A stretch of 64,000 bases of DNA from Promethearchaeota archaeon (GCA_016839635.1 JAEOTV010000111.1:27014-91013); one strand, 5' to 3'; numbered from the stretch's first letter, positions 47,017 through 55,678 are shown. The notes: a model not told the origin generated them from the letters alone. Translations and numbers: made by a program.

Positions 47017-47556
47017 TTGATTAGTTTGACACAATACGATTATACTTTTAAAATTTTAATGTTGGGTGATGCATCTGTGGGTAAAACATCACTTACAATA
47101 AGATATATTTCGGGGTTTTTCCAAGAAGACTTGAAATTAACGATTGGAGTAGATTTCTATTCCAAAACAACAAATTTCAAAGATAAAAAAGTAAAACTGC
47201 AGATATGGGATTTTGGAGGGGAAGAAAGATTTCGATTCTTACTTTCCCAATATTGTAAAGGTGCTAACGGAGCTTTTTTCTTATACGATATTACAAACCA
47301 ATTATCAATAGATCACCTTCCTGATTGGACACAAGTGATTAGAGAACATGCAGGGGATATACCAATAATGTTAATTGGCTCCAAAGTAGATCTAGATGAA
47401 TTTAGAGTAGTCCCTAGAGATGATGGAATATTAGCAGCAAAAAAATATAATCTAGCTTCCTTTGTTGAATTGTCTTCTAAAACGGGAGCAAACGTTGAAA
47501 ACACATTTAATGTAATGACAGAAATTCTTTTCGAAAGGTTTTCTAGCGAATATTAA
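47017..47556 (+). CDS. Ras/Rab-like small GTPase 2
   Basis: 179 residues from a TTG at 47017 (a second in-frame TTG at 47026 is equally possible). G1 is GDASVGKT (17-24), switch I is LTIGVD, G3 is WDFGGEERF (64-72), G4 is GSKVD (121-125) and G5 is LSSKTG. The catalytic Gln is Glu69 and the NKxD Asn is Ser122. No prenylation motif. It sits about 100 bases before the selenoprotein pair but has no obvious link to it. Confidence 0.9.
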   Translation: MISLTQYDYTFKILMLGDASVGKTSLTIRYISGFFQEDLKLTIGVDFYSKTTNFKDKKVKLQIWDFGGEERFRFLLSQYCKGANGAFFLYDITNQLSIDHLPDWTQVIREHAGDIPIMLIGSKVDLDEFRVVPRDDGILAAKKYNLASFVELSSKTGANVENTFNVMTEILFERFSSEY

Positions 47557-47654
47557 GTCATCTTTATTTATAAAATATTATTCACTAATTAATAGACATA
47601 TGTTTAAAATAACTAAATTCATTTAATAACAATAAAAAAAGCATGGTATTACAT

Positions 47655-48188
47655 ATGGAAGGCTCTAAGACGGAAGAACCTCCAAGACCTAAAGGATTGA
47701 ATCTAAACACAAAAGCACCATTAATAGATACTATAGATATTTATGAAAATCCTATAAATCTAAATGACCTTCTCAAGACATATGATGGAGTATTGATAGA
47801 CTTTTTCCGAGGAAATTGGTGAAGTCACTGTAAAAAACACTTAAAGTTGCTAACTGCGCATATCTCTGAATTTCAACAACGAAATATTAAGTTGATATCT
47901 ATTGCTAGTGATAGTGCAAGGCTTTTAAGTAAATTTAAAGAAGAAAATAGTTTTAATGTTGATATGATTTCTGATAGAGGAGCAAAAATAGCGAAACAAT
48001 ATGATGTTTACTGGTTTGCAACTGGAGGAGGAAAAGATTATAAAATAAAACAAGCTGTTCCAAGTAAATTTCTAATTGATAAAGATGGCAAGATTATTTG
48101 GAAATATATAGGAAAGGATAAGACAGATAGACCTTCAATTGAAATGATGACTAATATAATTGATAAATTTATTAAAAATCCCAATTAA
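47655..48188 (+). CDS. selenocysteine peroxiredoxin-like protein 1 (UxxC)
   Basis: 177 residues with one in-frame TGA (47820-47822), read as Sec56. ATG at 47655 aligns with the paralogue; an ATG at 47643 is also open. The context is VLIDFFRGNW-Sec-SHCKKHL, matching the FYRGxWCPYC active site of AhpC/TSA peroxiredoxin-like proteins, so Sec is the peroxidatic residue and Cys59 its CxxC partner. The rest of the thioredoxin fold follows: NIKLISIASDSARLLSKF, SDRGAKIAKQYDVYWFA and AVPSKFLIDKDGKIIWKYIG. The true stop is TAA. A conserved 3' hairpin (SECIS-like) begins two bases later. It would reduce peroxides or disulfides. Confidence 0.9.
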
Positions 48189-48189
48189 G

Positions 48190-48227
48190 AATGATTTTAG
48201 TGTATAAAAAAGAGACGCTTAAGGACA
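48190..48227 (+). promoter_or_regulatory. SECIS-like element of selenoprotein gene 1
   Basis: Hairpin starting directly after the TAA stop: AUGA (48191-48194), stem AGUGU (199-203) with ACGCU (215-219), two A-U pairs below it, a loop of 11 nt containing AAAAAA, then GGA (48223-48225). Tandem G-A pairs (G193-A225, A194-G224) would form the SECIS quartet, with about 11 nt from AUGA to the loop adenines, as in eukaryotic SECIS. Confidence 0.82.
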
Positions 48228-48272
48228 ACCTTGCGAGGGTTTTGGGATTAATCTTTTTTATTTTTTTTTTTT
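48227..48272 (+). terminator. second conserved hairpin and T-run
   Basis: AACCUU-GCG-AGGGUU (48227-48241) forms a six-pair stem, conserved in the paralogue with a compensatory change (U-G here, C-G there). A T-rich run at 48253-48272 fits an archaeal terminator. Conservation as strong as in the SECIS suggests it may also be part of the recoding signal. Confidence 0.55.
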
Positions 48273-48399
48273 AAGATATGTTTTCAAATTGAAATTGAAA
48301 AATTAAGATTTTCGAAATCAATATGTTTAAAACTTTAAATTTAGTTATTATATCTAAGTTAATTTATTACATTGGAATTGGTTCGAGGTAAAATATACA

Positions 48400-48924
48400 A
48401 TGGGCACAGACAAAGAGGTGCAGAGACCTAGGGGATTAGGTTTGCATTCTAATGCACCATTGATAAATACTGTAGATATCTATAACAATCCAGTAAATTT
48501 AAAAGATCTGCTAGAAATATATAATGGAGTACTAGTTGATTTTTTCCGAGGTACTTGGTGAACTTATTGAAAGGAAGAATTAGAACATCTTAAAAAACAC
48601 TTCCAAGATTTTAAAGAAAGAAACATTAAAATTATTTCAATAGCTAGTGATACAACTGGTCTTTTGAGGAAATTTAAAGAAGATAATAGCTTCCCAGTAG
48701 ATATGGTCTCTGATCGCGGCGCCAAAATAGCTAAGGATTATAATGTTTATTGGTTTGCTGAAGGGTGGGGAAAACTTAAAGTAAAACAAGCTGTTCCAAG
48801 TAAATTCTTAATCGATAAAAGTGGTAAGATTATTTGGAAATATATCGGAAGAGACAAAACAGATAGACCCTCAGCAGGAGCTATAATTCTTCTAATTGAT
48901 AAATATATCAAAAATCCCATTTAA
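48400..48924 (+). CDS. selenocysteine peroxiredoxin-like protein 2 (UxxU)
   Basis: 174 residues with two in-frame TGAs (48559-48561 and 48568-48570), read as Sec54 and Sec57. Context: VLVDFFRGTW-Sec-TY-Sec-KEELEHL. It aligns along its full length with the upstream gene (roughly 60% identical residues by eye) and has Sec where that gene has Cys in the resolving position. The remaining text is intact (NIKIISIASDTTGLLRKF, DRGAKIAKDYNVYWFAEG, AVPSKFLIDKSGKIIWKYIG), which rules out decay. Stop is TAA. GAGGT upstream of the ATG is the ribosome site. The pair arose by tandem duplication. Confidence 0.9.
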
Positions 48925-48925
48925 G

Positions 48926-48963
48926 AATGATTTTAGCGTATAAAAATGAGACGCTTAAGGACA
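48926..48963 (+). promoter_or_regulatory. SECIS-like element of selenoprotein gene 2
   Basis: Same element as in gene 1: AUGA (48927-48930), perfect stem AGCGU (935-939) with ACGCU (951-955), loop with AAAAA, then GGA (48959-48961) giving tandem G-A pairs. The C937-G953 pair replaces U201-G217 of gene 1, a structure-preserving change. Confidence 0.82.
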
Positions 48964-48997
48964 ACCCTGCGAGGGTTTTGGGATTATATTTTTTTTA
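48963..48997 (+). terminator. second conserved hairpin and T-run, gene 2
   Basis: AACCCU-GCG-AGGGUU (48963-48977) followed by UUGGGAUUA and a T-run at about 48988-48997. Matches the gene 1 copy except one base, which improves pairing. Terminator, or part of the recoding element. Confidence 0.55.
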
Positions 48998-49017
48998 TAT
49001 TTTTATAAAAAACCAAA

Positions 49018-49200
49018 CTATTGATTAAATCGTACATATTTAATATGTTGTTTAGTTAAATTATTGTACCGAAATCCTATTTCATATTTATAACCACACT
49101 TAGAACATTGATACTGAGTACAATTTATACAATTTTCCCGATTTATAATATTATCCCTCATAAGATCTCCGCATTTGTCACATTTCGTACTTGATATCAT
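49018..49200 (-). CDS. small zinc-ribbon protein, 60 aa
   Basis: 60 residues with CDKCGDLM, then CINCTQYQCSKCGYKYEIGF. The three CxxC pairs make one or two zinc ribbons. The clean composition and cysteine spacing make it a plausible gene, despite its small size. No partner is seen; it faces the selenoprotein pair tail-to-tail. Confidence 0.6.
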   Translation of the reverse strand: MISSTKCDKCGDLMRDNIINRENCINCTQYQCSKCGYKYEIGFRYNNLTKQHIKYVRFNQ

Positions 49201-49308
49201 AGTTTAAAAATACAATCTAAAACTTATTTAAAACTAATAAGTAGGACGATTTTGTGATAAAACAAAAATAGATTTTAGATGATTGTTAAATTTATTTACC
49301 CTAGAACT

Positions 49309-50139
49309 CTAAACTTTAGTATAGTTAGCTTCCATATAAAATCCTAGAAAAATGACACCAAATATGAATAAATCAATTATTTCTACTAAATTTATATACG
49401 CAGTATTTTCCCCGAGAATACGTTGAATTACTGGTCTCAATATTTGAGAGAGTAAATACGCTGCAAACCCTATCATCAATACAAAAGAATTTACCTGTGA
49501 TAAACGCTTATTTTTGTACGAAAATGCAAAAAGCCATACGATTACCAAAAGAGAAGGAATGACCACTGCGGGTAATAAAGTACTTATGGAGGGTGTATCA
49601 GAAACGATTATAACAGCAGCAGATTCAATAATAATAACAAATACTACTATTATCAAACTAGTTTTATTTCTAGATGTTTCATCTCTTAGATTTTGAAACT
49701 TATCTCTTAATGAAAGTGAAAATAATATCATCGTAGTACTCAAATAAATCAATGAAAGTACTGTAAAAATGATAATAAAGAAGCGAATCTTAATTACAAG
49801 TAAGTTCAACGGTTCTGTAAAGTAACTATATGTAAAATCAAAGAATAAATCTATCATTTTCCCAAAGGACAATAGGAGAAAAAAGATCGCAAATAAGATA
49901 GGGAGATCTGATAAAAATTGCTTTTCTTGCTTAAACCATTTGTAAAACATATACATTGAACTTCCAAATAAGATAAAAATTCTAACTAAAACAATAATAA
50001 CGACTAATTCCATTCCCTGAATGTCATTATATGCTTGAATAATAATCGGAAGATTCAGAAAATAGAGCATAAACACCGAAATGAACCCTAATAAAGACCC
50101 TAATGAAAGTGCTAATTTGTACCAATTACTTTTTCTCAT
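49309..50139 (-). CDS. multi-spanning membrane protein (7-8 TM), unknown
   Basis: 276 residues with about seven or eight hydrophobic helices and a basic N-terminus. Charged loops include MYKWFKQEKQFLSDL-like and SLRDKFQNLRDETSRNKTS segments in the middle. The layout of long helices with short loops resembles the sensor half of 7TM histidine-kinase-type proteins, but no kinase or output domain is fused. I do not recognise a family. Confidence 0.7.
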   Translation of the reverse strand: MRKSNWYKLALSLGSLLGFISVFMLYFLNLPIIIQAYNDIQGMELVVIIVLVRIFILFGSSMYMFYKWFKQEKQFLSDLPILFAIFFLLLSFGKMIDLFFDFTYSYFTEPLNLLVIKIRFFIIIFTVLSLIYLSTTMILFSLSLRDKFQNLRDETSRNKTSLIIVVFVIIIESAAVIIVSDTPSISTLLPAVVIPSLLVIVWLFAFSYKNKRLSQVNSFVLMIGFAAYLLSQILRPVIQRILGENTAYINLVEIIDLFIFGVIFLGFYMEANYTKV

Positions 50140-50298
50140 TTTAATAAACCTCTTTTTAATACCAAATTTTATTCAAAAATCTTTTTAGAATTATCAATAA
50201 AAAGTAATCTTTTTTTTTCTTTTACCAATTATAAAATGCCTTTTGAGATTTAACTCAGAAAAAATAAGAATGTAAAAAAAATAGGTTATAAATAAAAT

Positions 50299-50856
50299 TT
50301 ATTGCGGTTTATGTGTCTTTATTTTTTTAACGAAAAAAATAATCAATGCTAATGTAAAATATACTATAGCAGCAAATAAAAAAACGAACTTTAGTAAAGC
50401 ACAGAATGATGCAGTGAAAGAATTAACTGCTGAAACCGATGTAGGTGTCCCAAACATTATTAATAAATTAGTATTTTCAATAATATCTAAAATTCCTGTT
50501 AAAAATGGTGCTAACGTAAAGTAAAAGCCTATAGATTGGATTACACCCTCGGATTTTCTCGAAATTAAAATTAATAATCCGAGAGATAAAGAAACATAAC
50601 CGAAAATATATACAAAATCCCAATATATTGCTAAAGATTGTCTAGTAATTCCTTCAGCACCCCATGATATAAAAATTAATTGCACTTTATCAGGCGTCCA
50701 GGCAAATTCATAATCAAGAATCCCGTATATTGGAACAGCAGCTTCAATAGGTATAAAAACTAGTAGATAAATTAAAAAAACTATCATCAAACCTATTGCA
50801 GTTAATATAATTACATATTTGTTTTTTGGAGTATCTTTAAATCTGTTTATAAACAT
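50299..50856 (-). CDS. membrane protein (about 5 TM), unknown
   Basis: 185 residues with about five hydrophobic helices, a basic N-terminus (MFINRFKDTPKNKYV) and a basic C-terminal tail (FFVKKIKTHKPQ). The second external-looking loop is acidic (DYEFAWTPDKVQ). It has no recognised motif. Same strand as the gene at 49.3 kb, separated by about 160 bases of AT-rich sequence. Confidence 0.7.
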   Translation of the reverse strand: MFINRFKDTPKNKYVIILTAIGLMIVFLIYLLVFIPIEAAVPIYGILDYEFAWTPDKVQLIFISWGAEGITRQSLAIYWDFVYIFGYVSLSLGLLILISRKSEGVIQSIGFYFTLAPFLTGILDIIENTNLLIMFGTPTSVSAVNSFTASFCALLKFVFLFAAIVYFTLALIIFFVKKIKTHKPQ

Positions 50857-51017
50857 TGATTCTTCACTTGAAGATTAATCAAAGATTATGAATATCTTTT
50901 TGATAATATAAAATTAGCTAAATTTCTTATAAAAATTATTTAATGTATAGCATTAAAAAAAAAATAGAAAAAGCTGAAAATATTGAAATCGCATAAAATT
51001 AAATCAATATTTATGAT

Positions 51018-51224
51018 TTATATTAAACCAATAGCGATTTTCATATCTGCAGCGGTAACTTTCTTTCTACCGGAGTGTTTAGCAATATCAAGCGCGCAAC
51101 CAGTTAAACTTTTAGCATATTCTTCTAAATAATCCATTAATTTGTCTACTGCGGCTCGACTTACGATTTCAGCTCCAGCTTTTTTCATTAGAGCCCGTAG
51201 GGGACTCCATGCAAATGCAGCCAT
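51018..51224 (-). CDS. archaeal histone
   Basis: 68 residues, a single histone fold. SPLRALMKKAGAEIVSRAAV is the alpha-1/loop-1 region, LMDYLEEYAKSLTGCALDIA is alpha-2, and KHSGRKKVTAADMKIAIGL is loop 2 and alpha-3, with the R-K-x-V-T-x-x-D contacts. It wraps DNA as dimers or larger polymers. A strong GGAGG ribosome site lies just upstream (lower strand). No long tail. High expression is likely from that site. Confidence 0.95.
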   Translation of the reverse strand: MAAFAWSPLRALMKKAGAEIVSRAAVDKLMDYLEEYAKSLTGCALDIAKHSGRKKVTAADMKIAIGLI

Positions 51225-51735
51225 ATTATTTTTCCTCCACTTTATTTATATTTGTTTTTTAAATCTTTTTTTTAAAAGGTATTTAAATTTTAATTAGTAT
51301 TTCTTATATTTAAATGTGTTGGTTGATCATCATTAATCCGATACATTTGATCAATCAAATACAGTCGACAAAAAAAATTGATGAAAAAAACTTATAAATT
51401 TTTTATTAGTCAATTCAGTTAACTTAAAATGATTAATTTTTGATTTCAGATAATAGAATTGTATGATCAGTGATCCTAACTTTGTTATACTTTGACGAAA
51501 TGTATTAACCAAACTATAGTAAATATTATGGGAAATAAAAGATCAGGTAATATATTTTTTGAAAATTTTGGTTTATAATAATTCTGAATCAAAAATTATT
51601 AGTTTTTCTGATATAAGATCTTTATATTTACTTTTTTTTACGCTAATTTAAAATTTTAAGGAATCTTCTTATTAATACTATAATATTCTATTTTAACTAA
51701 AACTAAATAAAAAATATCAAATTACATATTTAAAA
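51225..51735. other. long AT-rich intergenic region (divergent promoters)
   Basis: About 510 bases between the divergent histone and phosphoesterase genes. I see no open frame longer than 27 codons with a sensible composition and no RNA fold. Two TTGATCA-like boxes (about 51322-51328 and 51349-51356) face each other about 20 bases apart; they may be regulator sites. The interval probably holds both promoters. Confidence 0.5.
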
Positions 51736-52806
51736 ATGAGTGAAATTAAATCTAAACTTTTAATTGTTTCTGATATTCATCTAGGTTCTTTGGATTGCGA
51801 AAGGGAATTATTTATTCAATTTTTAAAAAGTGTTGTTAATGGAGAGTATGGAAATGAACTACAAGCACTTATAATTTTAGGGGATTTTATTGATTTATGT
51901 ACTGATATTCCAAAAACTCTACTAAAAAGGGATAAAGTCCAAGAAATTCTTACTATTTTATTAGAAATTAAAAAAAAAATTAATCTCATTTTCGTCCTTG
52001 GAAATCATGAAATACCTGTTACCAGAGATTATGATGAAAAATTTAAACGTCGAAAAGAGAGGTATTTAAGGAGGTTTGAGAACAGTGAATTCAATGAATT
52101 GTTTGATAATAAATTTTACTGTCAGTACTTATTATTAAAAAAGAGGAACAATGAAGATATGCTTTTATTGTATGACTCACGAAAACAAATTGAAGGTAAC
52201 CCTATCAATCAAGTAAAAATTCAAGGATTAAATTTAGATAACGACTATGAGTGTTTAATGACACATGGTTATCAGTTTGATAGTGATGTATATCGATTTT
52301 TTGTAGGACAAATATGGAAATCATTAATTACTAATAATAAGTTTGAGGTTAAAGAGACTTATGATTATTTCTGGAATCAAATAATAAAGAATGGAATAAA
52401 AATTAAACCTATTACACTTGAAAAAATGAAATATGATTTAGCTAAACTAAAGAATAAATCTTTAGAATTTGTAGACTCGCTTTTTTCAGAGTTAAGTAAT
52501 ATAGAATTTAATTTAATTAAAGCAAACATGCGTATACTGAAAAATTGGCAACGTGCAAGTAAACCTGATTATTATTTTGATGAAATAAAAGAATTTCTAG
52601 AGGATAAAGACTATAATTTTTCAAAAATTAACCATGTTATATATGGTCATTCTCATCACAGTGGAATTTCTTATGGAAACATCAATAATCAGAGAGTAGA
52701 AATAATAAACGATGGCGCCTGGCAACATACACAACCTTCCTATGTCGAAATTCTGTCAAAAGGAATTTTAAATTTACGATCTTTTTCTAATATCCCAAAT
52801 ATGTAA
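51736..52806 (+). CDS. calcineurin-like metallophosphoesterase
   Basis: 356 residues. LLIVSDIHLGSLDCE (DxH), LIILGDFIDLC (GDxxD), FVLGNHEIPV (GNHE) and YGHSHHSGISYG (GHxH) give the full two-metal site. A helical insert of about 90 residues (170-280) between motifs is unusual in length. The substrate may be a nucleotide, DNA or phosphoprotein; it is not recognisable. Upstream of GTPase 3 but with its own long leader. Confidence 0.87.
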   Translation: MSEIKSKLLIVSDIHLGSLDCERELFIQFLKSVVNGEYGNELQALIILGDFIDLCTDIPKTLLKRDKVQEILTILLEIKKKINLIFVLGNHEIPVTRDYDEKFKRRKERYLRRFENSEFNELFDNKFYCQYLLLKKRNNEDMLLLYDSRKQIEGNPINQVKIQGLNLDNDYECLMTHGYQFDSDVYRFFVGQIWKSLITNNKFEVKETYDYFWNQIIKNGIKIKPITLEKMKYDLAKLKNKSLEFVDSLFSELSNIEFNLIKANMRILKNWQRASKPDYYFDEIKEFLEDKDYNFSKINHVIYGHSHHSGISYGNINNQRVEIINDGAWQHTQPSYVEILSKGILNLRSFSNIPNM

Positions 52807-52931
52807 AATTTAATAGAATTTTTTGTTATTTAACACTCATTTATTTTTATATGTTCAAAACCTATAAATCCCAGCTTTTATTTTTTAATATTAAGTTTAT
52901 ATTTTTTTAGTATAATAAAACTTCTAGCCTC

Positions 52932-53540
52932 ATGCCTGAGCATATAAATACTCTTTCTGAGATAAATAGTAAAGAAAAACCAGCCTATATTTTTAAAATC
53001 ACAATTTTGGGTCAAGAACGCGTAGGGAAAACCTGCATTGCAAAGCGATTATGTTTTAACACATTTGATGTGAATACAAAAGAAACTTTAGGAATCGAAT
53101 TCTATACAAAAGATCTTCCCATAATTATCAATGGGGAAAATTCATTCGTAAGACTTAGTATATGGGATTTTGGTGGACGCGAACAATTCAAAAAGTTATT
53201 TCCTTATTATATTAATGGAGCAAATGGAATTTTTATGGTTTTTAATTTAATAGATCTTCAAACGTTATTAAGATTAGACTGGTGGTATGAGAGATTATCA
53301 GAATATAATCACGGTAATACTCCGAGAATGTGTATTGGAGCAAAAAATGATCTAGTGAAAACTGCTGATGAGAAATCGAAAGTAGATGATTTAGTTATTA
53401 AAAGGTTTATGGAAAGACATGAAGAAAATGATTTTTATAAAACCTCTTCGAAAGAGAATTGTAATATTGATATTACATTTAAAGAGCTCGTTATCAAAAT
53501 ATTGAAGAGAAACAAGTTGGATTTTGACCGAGTGCCATAA
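52932..53540 (+). CDS. Ras/Rab-like small GTPase 3
   Basis: 202 residues. G1 is GQERVGKT (27-34), G3 is WDFGGREQF (78-86), G4 is GAKND (136-140) and G5 is TSSKEN. The catalytic Gln position is Arg83, and the NKxD Asn is Ala137, so both canonical residues are replaced. A 20-residue N-terminal extension precedes the G domain. No C-terminal Cys. It is about 70 bases before the IlvC-like gene. Confidence 0.9.
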   Translation: MPEHINTLSEINSKEKPAYIFKITILGQERVGKTCIAKRLCFNTFDVNTKETLGIEFYTKDLPIIINGENSFVRLSIWDFGGREQFKKLFPYYINGANGIFMVFNLIDLQTLLRLDWWYERLSEYNHGNTPRMCIGAKNDLVKTADEKSKVDDLVIKRFMERHEENDFYKTSSKENCNIDITFKELVIKILKRNKLDFDRVP

Positions 53541-53609
53541 AATAGTTAAACTATTTCATTTCTTCTTAAAATAATTTTAAAAAATAGTTAAAATTTGAGG
53601 TAGAATAAA

Positions 53610-54689
53610 ATGGTAGATGTATTTCATGAAGATGACGGAGACCTTTCAATTTTGAAAGATATGACAATAGCTATTATTGGGTATGGAAACCAAGGAAGAG
53701 CTCAAGCTCTTAACTTGAGAGATTCTGGGTTAAATATCATTGTAGGGAATATTGAAGATGAATACAAGAAAATTGCCTTAAATGATAATTTTTCAACTTT
53801 TTCAATTAAAGAAGCTACTGAAAAATCAGATATTATCTTTTTACTACTCCCCGATGAGATTTTGAATAAGATTTTTGAGAAGGATATTAAGCCGAATTTA
53901 AAATCTAAATCTGCAATTGTTTTTGCAAGTGGGTATAATATTGGTTTTAACTTGTTAAAACCTCCCAGCGATATAGATGTAATGCTAATTGCTCCCAGAA
54001 TGATTGGGGTCGGAGTAAGAGAGAATTTTTTAAAAAATGTGGGTTTTTTTAGTTTTATTGCTATTGAGCAAGATGTTTCAGGACAAGCCAAGCAGATTTT
54101 ACTCGCTCTAGCTAAAGGTATTGGAACATTAAAAAAAGGAGCAATAATGCTGACTTTCAAACAAGAGGCTGAATTAGATTTATTTAATGAACAAGGATTT
54201 GGACCTGCATTTGGAAGAGTCTTATTGACATGTATTTACACCTTGATTGATGCCGGATATCCCCCGGAAGCTGTATTAATTGAAATGTATATGAGTAATG
54301 AGATGTCCTATACATATAAAAAGATGGCAGATGTAGGATTAGTTAAACAAGTAGATTTCCATTCTCAAACGAGCCAATATGGTGCTATGAGCAGAGGTAT
54401 ACGATTTAGGAAACTCCCTCTTCGTGATAAAATGGAAAAAATCCTAAAAGAAATACAAGATGGTGAATTTACTAAAGAATGGGAAAAAAAGATCACCAAA
54501 CTAAAATTTAAAATGATAAAATATTTCGCAACTAAACAGAAAATTAATAATTTAGAAAAACAAGTGAGAAAAAATCTTAAATTGAAACACTATGATATTT
54601 ATGAAGAAGAACCGCCAAAGGAAGCAGAACTTTCTGAATTAAAAAAGATTTCAGATGAATTAAAGTTATTTGAACAATATTTTAAATAG
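53610..54689 (+). CDS. divergent ketol-acid reductoisomerase-like (IlvC fold) protein
   Basis: 359 residues. The Rossmann start IAIIGYGNQGRAQALNLRDS and LLLPDEILNKIF match IlvC, as do AIEQDVSGQAKQILLALAKG and ELDLFNEQGFGPAFGRVLLT (metal Asp190 and Glu194). Several key residues differ: FASGYN replaces F-x-HGFN (Ser107 for the catalytic-site His), APRMIG replaces APKGPG, and the third metal Glu position appears to be Tyr227 if aligned without gaps. No ilvB, ilvN, ilvD or leu gene is nearby. It probably uses another keto-acid or reaction. Confidence 0.78.
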   Translation: MVDVFHEDDGDLSILKDMTIAIIGYGNQGRAQALNLRDSGLNIIVGNIEDEYKKIALNDNFSTFSIKEATEKSDIIFLLLPDEILNKIFEKDIKPNLKSKSAIVFASGYNIGFNLLKPPSDIDVMLIAPRMIGVGVRENFLKNVGFFSFIAIEQDVSGQAKQILLALAKGIGTLKKGAIMLTFKQEAELDLFNEQGFGPAFGRVLLTCIYTLIDAGYPPEAVLIEMYMSNEMSYTYKKMADVGLVKQVDFHSQTSQYGAMSRGIRFRKLPLRDKMEKILKEIQDGEFTKEWEKKITKLKFKMIKYFATKQKINNLEKQVRKNLKLKHYDIYEEEPPKEAELSELKKISDELKLFEQYFK

Positions 54690-54700
54690 TTAATATTAAT

Positions 54701-55678
54701 TTATATAAGAATAAATACAACCCCTAAAATAGTTAAAATTACACCAATAATTCCAAACTTAGATATTCTTTCCTTATTTATGAAATAAGTTAAAGGGAGT
54801 GCAAATAAAGGGGCTGAGCTTGCAATTAAAGATACTACATTTGCCCCTGCTATATGTACGGATTCAGTATATAGATATGCACCTAATGAGGTTCCGATTA
54901 CAGAAGCAAATATTAGAAGAATCCATGAACGACGAGATTTCTTTTGATTAAGCCAGGTATCATTTTTATTCTTTAAATGATTTTCTCTCAACACCATTGA
55001 ACCTAAAATTAATAATGCAAATGGAAACCTAATTACATTTCCTATGATAGAACTGAGTTCTTCAACATGGATAATTTGGTCTATTTGAACAGTTGCTAAC
55101 TCAATTAAAACAGCACCAATAGCCCACCCAATGGCTGCAATTAAACAAAAACCTAAAGCTTTCATGAATTTTTTTTTGAAAACTTCTTGAAATCTGATTT
55201 TTATTGCTTTTTTTGAGATAGTTTCCCGTTTTAGCTTTGTATTATTAGAGTCTATTTTAGATTTTCCAATAATAGTTATTCCCATTCCGATCAAGGTTAA
55301 AGATAAAATCAAATTGAGTCTAAATGCTTGATTAAGAAAGATCAGAGATAAAATGAACGTAAAAAGAGGAAATGTCATAGAAATTGCAAGAGCAATGGTA
55401 GTTCCTAATTCTTTTTGAGCAATAAAATAAGCTGTGTCTCCAATCACTTGCCCAAATATAAAGCTGAAGATTAATAACAACCATAATTGCCATGGAATTA
55501 TAAAAATAAGATTAAATTGATTCAAAAATATGATAATTAGAATGAACGTTAGAGTACCTACACCGGTTCGAAAGAAATTAATAAAAGTTGGACTAACTTC
55601 ATGTTCTGTCTGACGAAACATGACATTAGATCCAACAAATGTAAGTACAGCTGAAATAGCAATAATCTCTCCTAACAT
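54701..55678 (-). CDS. EamA/DMT-family transporter
   Basis: 325 residues with ten hydrophobic helices in two EamA repeats. Repeat 1 starts GEIIAISAVLTFVGSNVMF and ends GITIIGKSK. Repeat 2 starts KALGFCLIAAIGWAIGAVLI and ends TILGVVFILI. A charged linker of about 20 residues joins the halves. The family exports metabolites such as amino acids; substrate unknown. Convergent with the IlvC-like gene. Confidence 0.85.
   Translation of the reverse strand: MLGEIIAISAVLTFVGSNVMFRQTEHEVSPTFINFFRTGVGTLTFILIIIFLNQFNLIFIIPWQLWLLLIFSFIFGQVIGDTAYFIAQKELGTTIALAISMTFPLFTFILSLIFLNQAFRLNLILSLTLIGMGITIIGKSKIDSNNTKLKRETISKKAIKIRFQEVFKKKFMKALGFCLIAAIGWAIGAVLIELATVQIDQIIHVEELSSIIGNVIRFPFALLILGSMVLRENHLKNKNDTWLNQKKSRRSWILLIFASVIGTSLGAYLYTESVHIAGANVVSLIASSAPLFALPLTYFINKERISKFGIIGVILTILGVVFILI

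Noticed and set aside
47820..48570. Reading the two peroxiredoxin-like genes as pseudogenes broken by stop codons
   Set aside because: The TGAs fall only at catalytic positions, both copies share the first one, the rest of each frame is intact, and conserved hairpins follow both genes.
47820..48570. UGA recoded as tryptophan (alternative genetic code)
   Set aside because: Tryptophans throughout the window, including the one directly before each TGA, use TGG, and TGA terminates several other genes (for example at 10587, 26739, 43293 and 46858).
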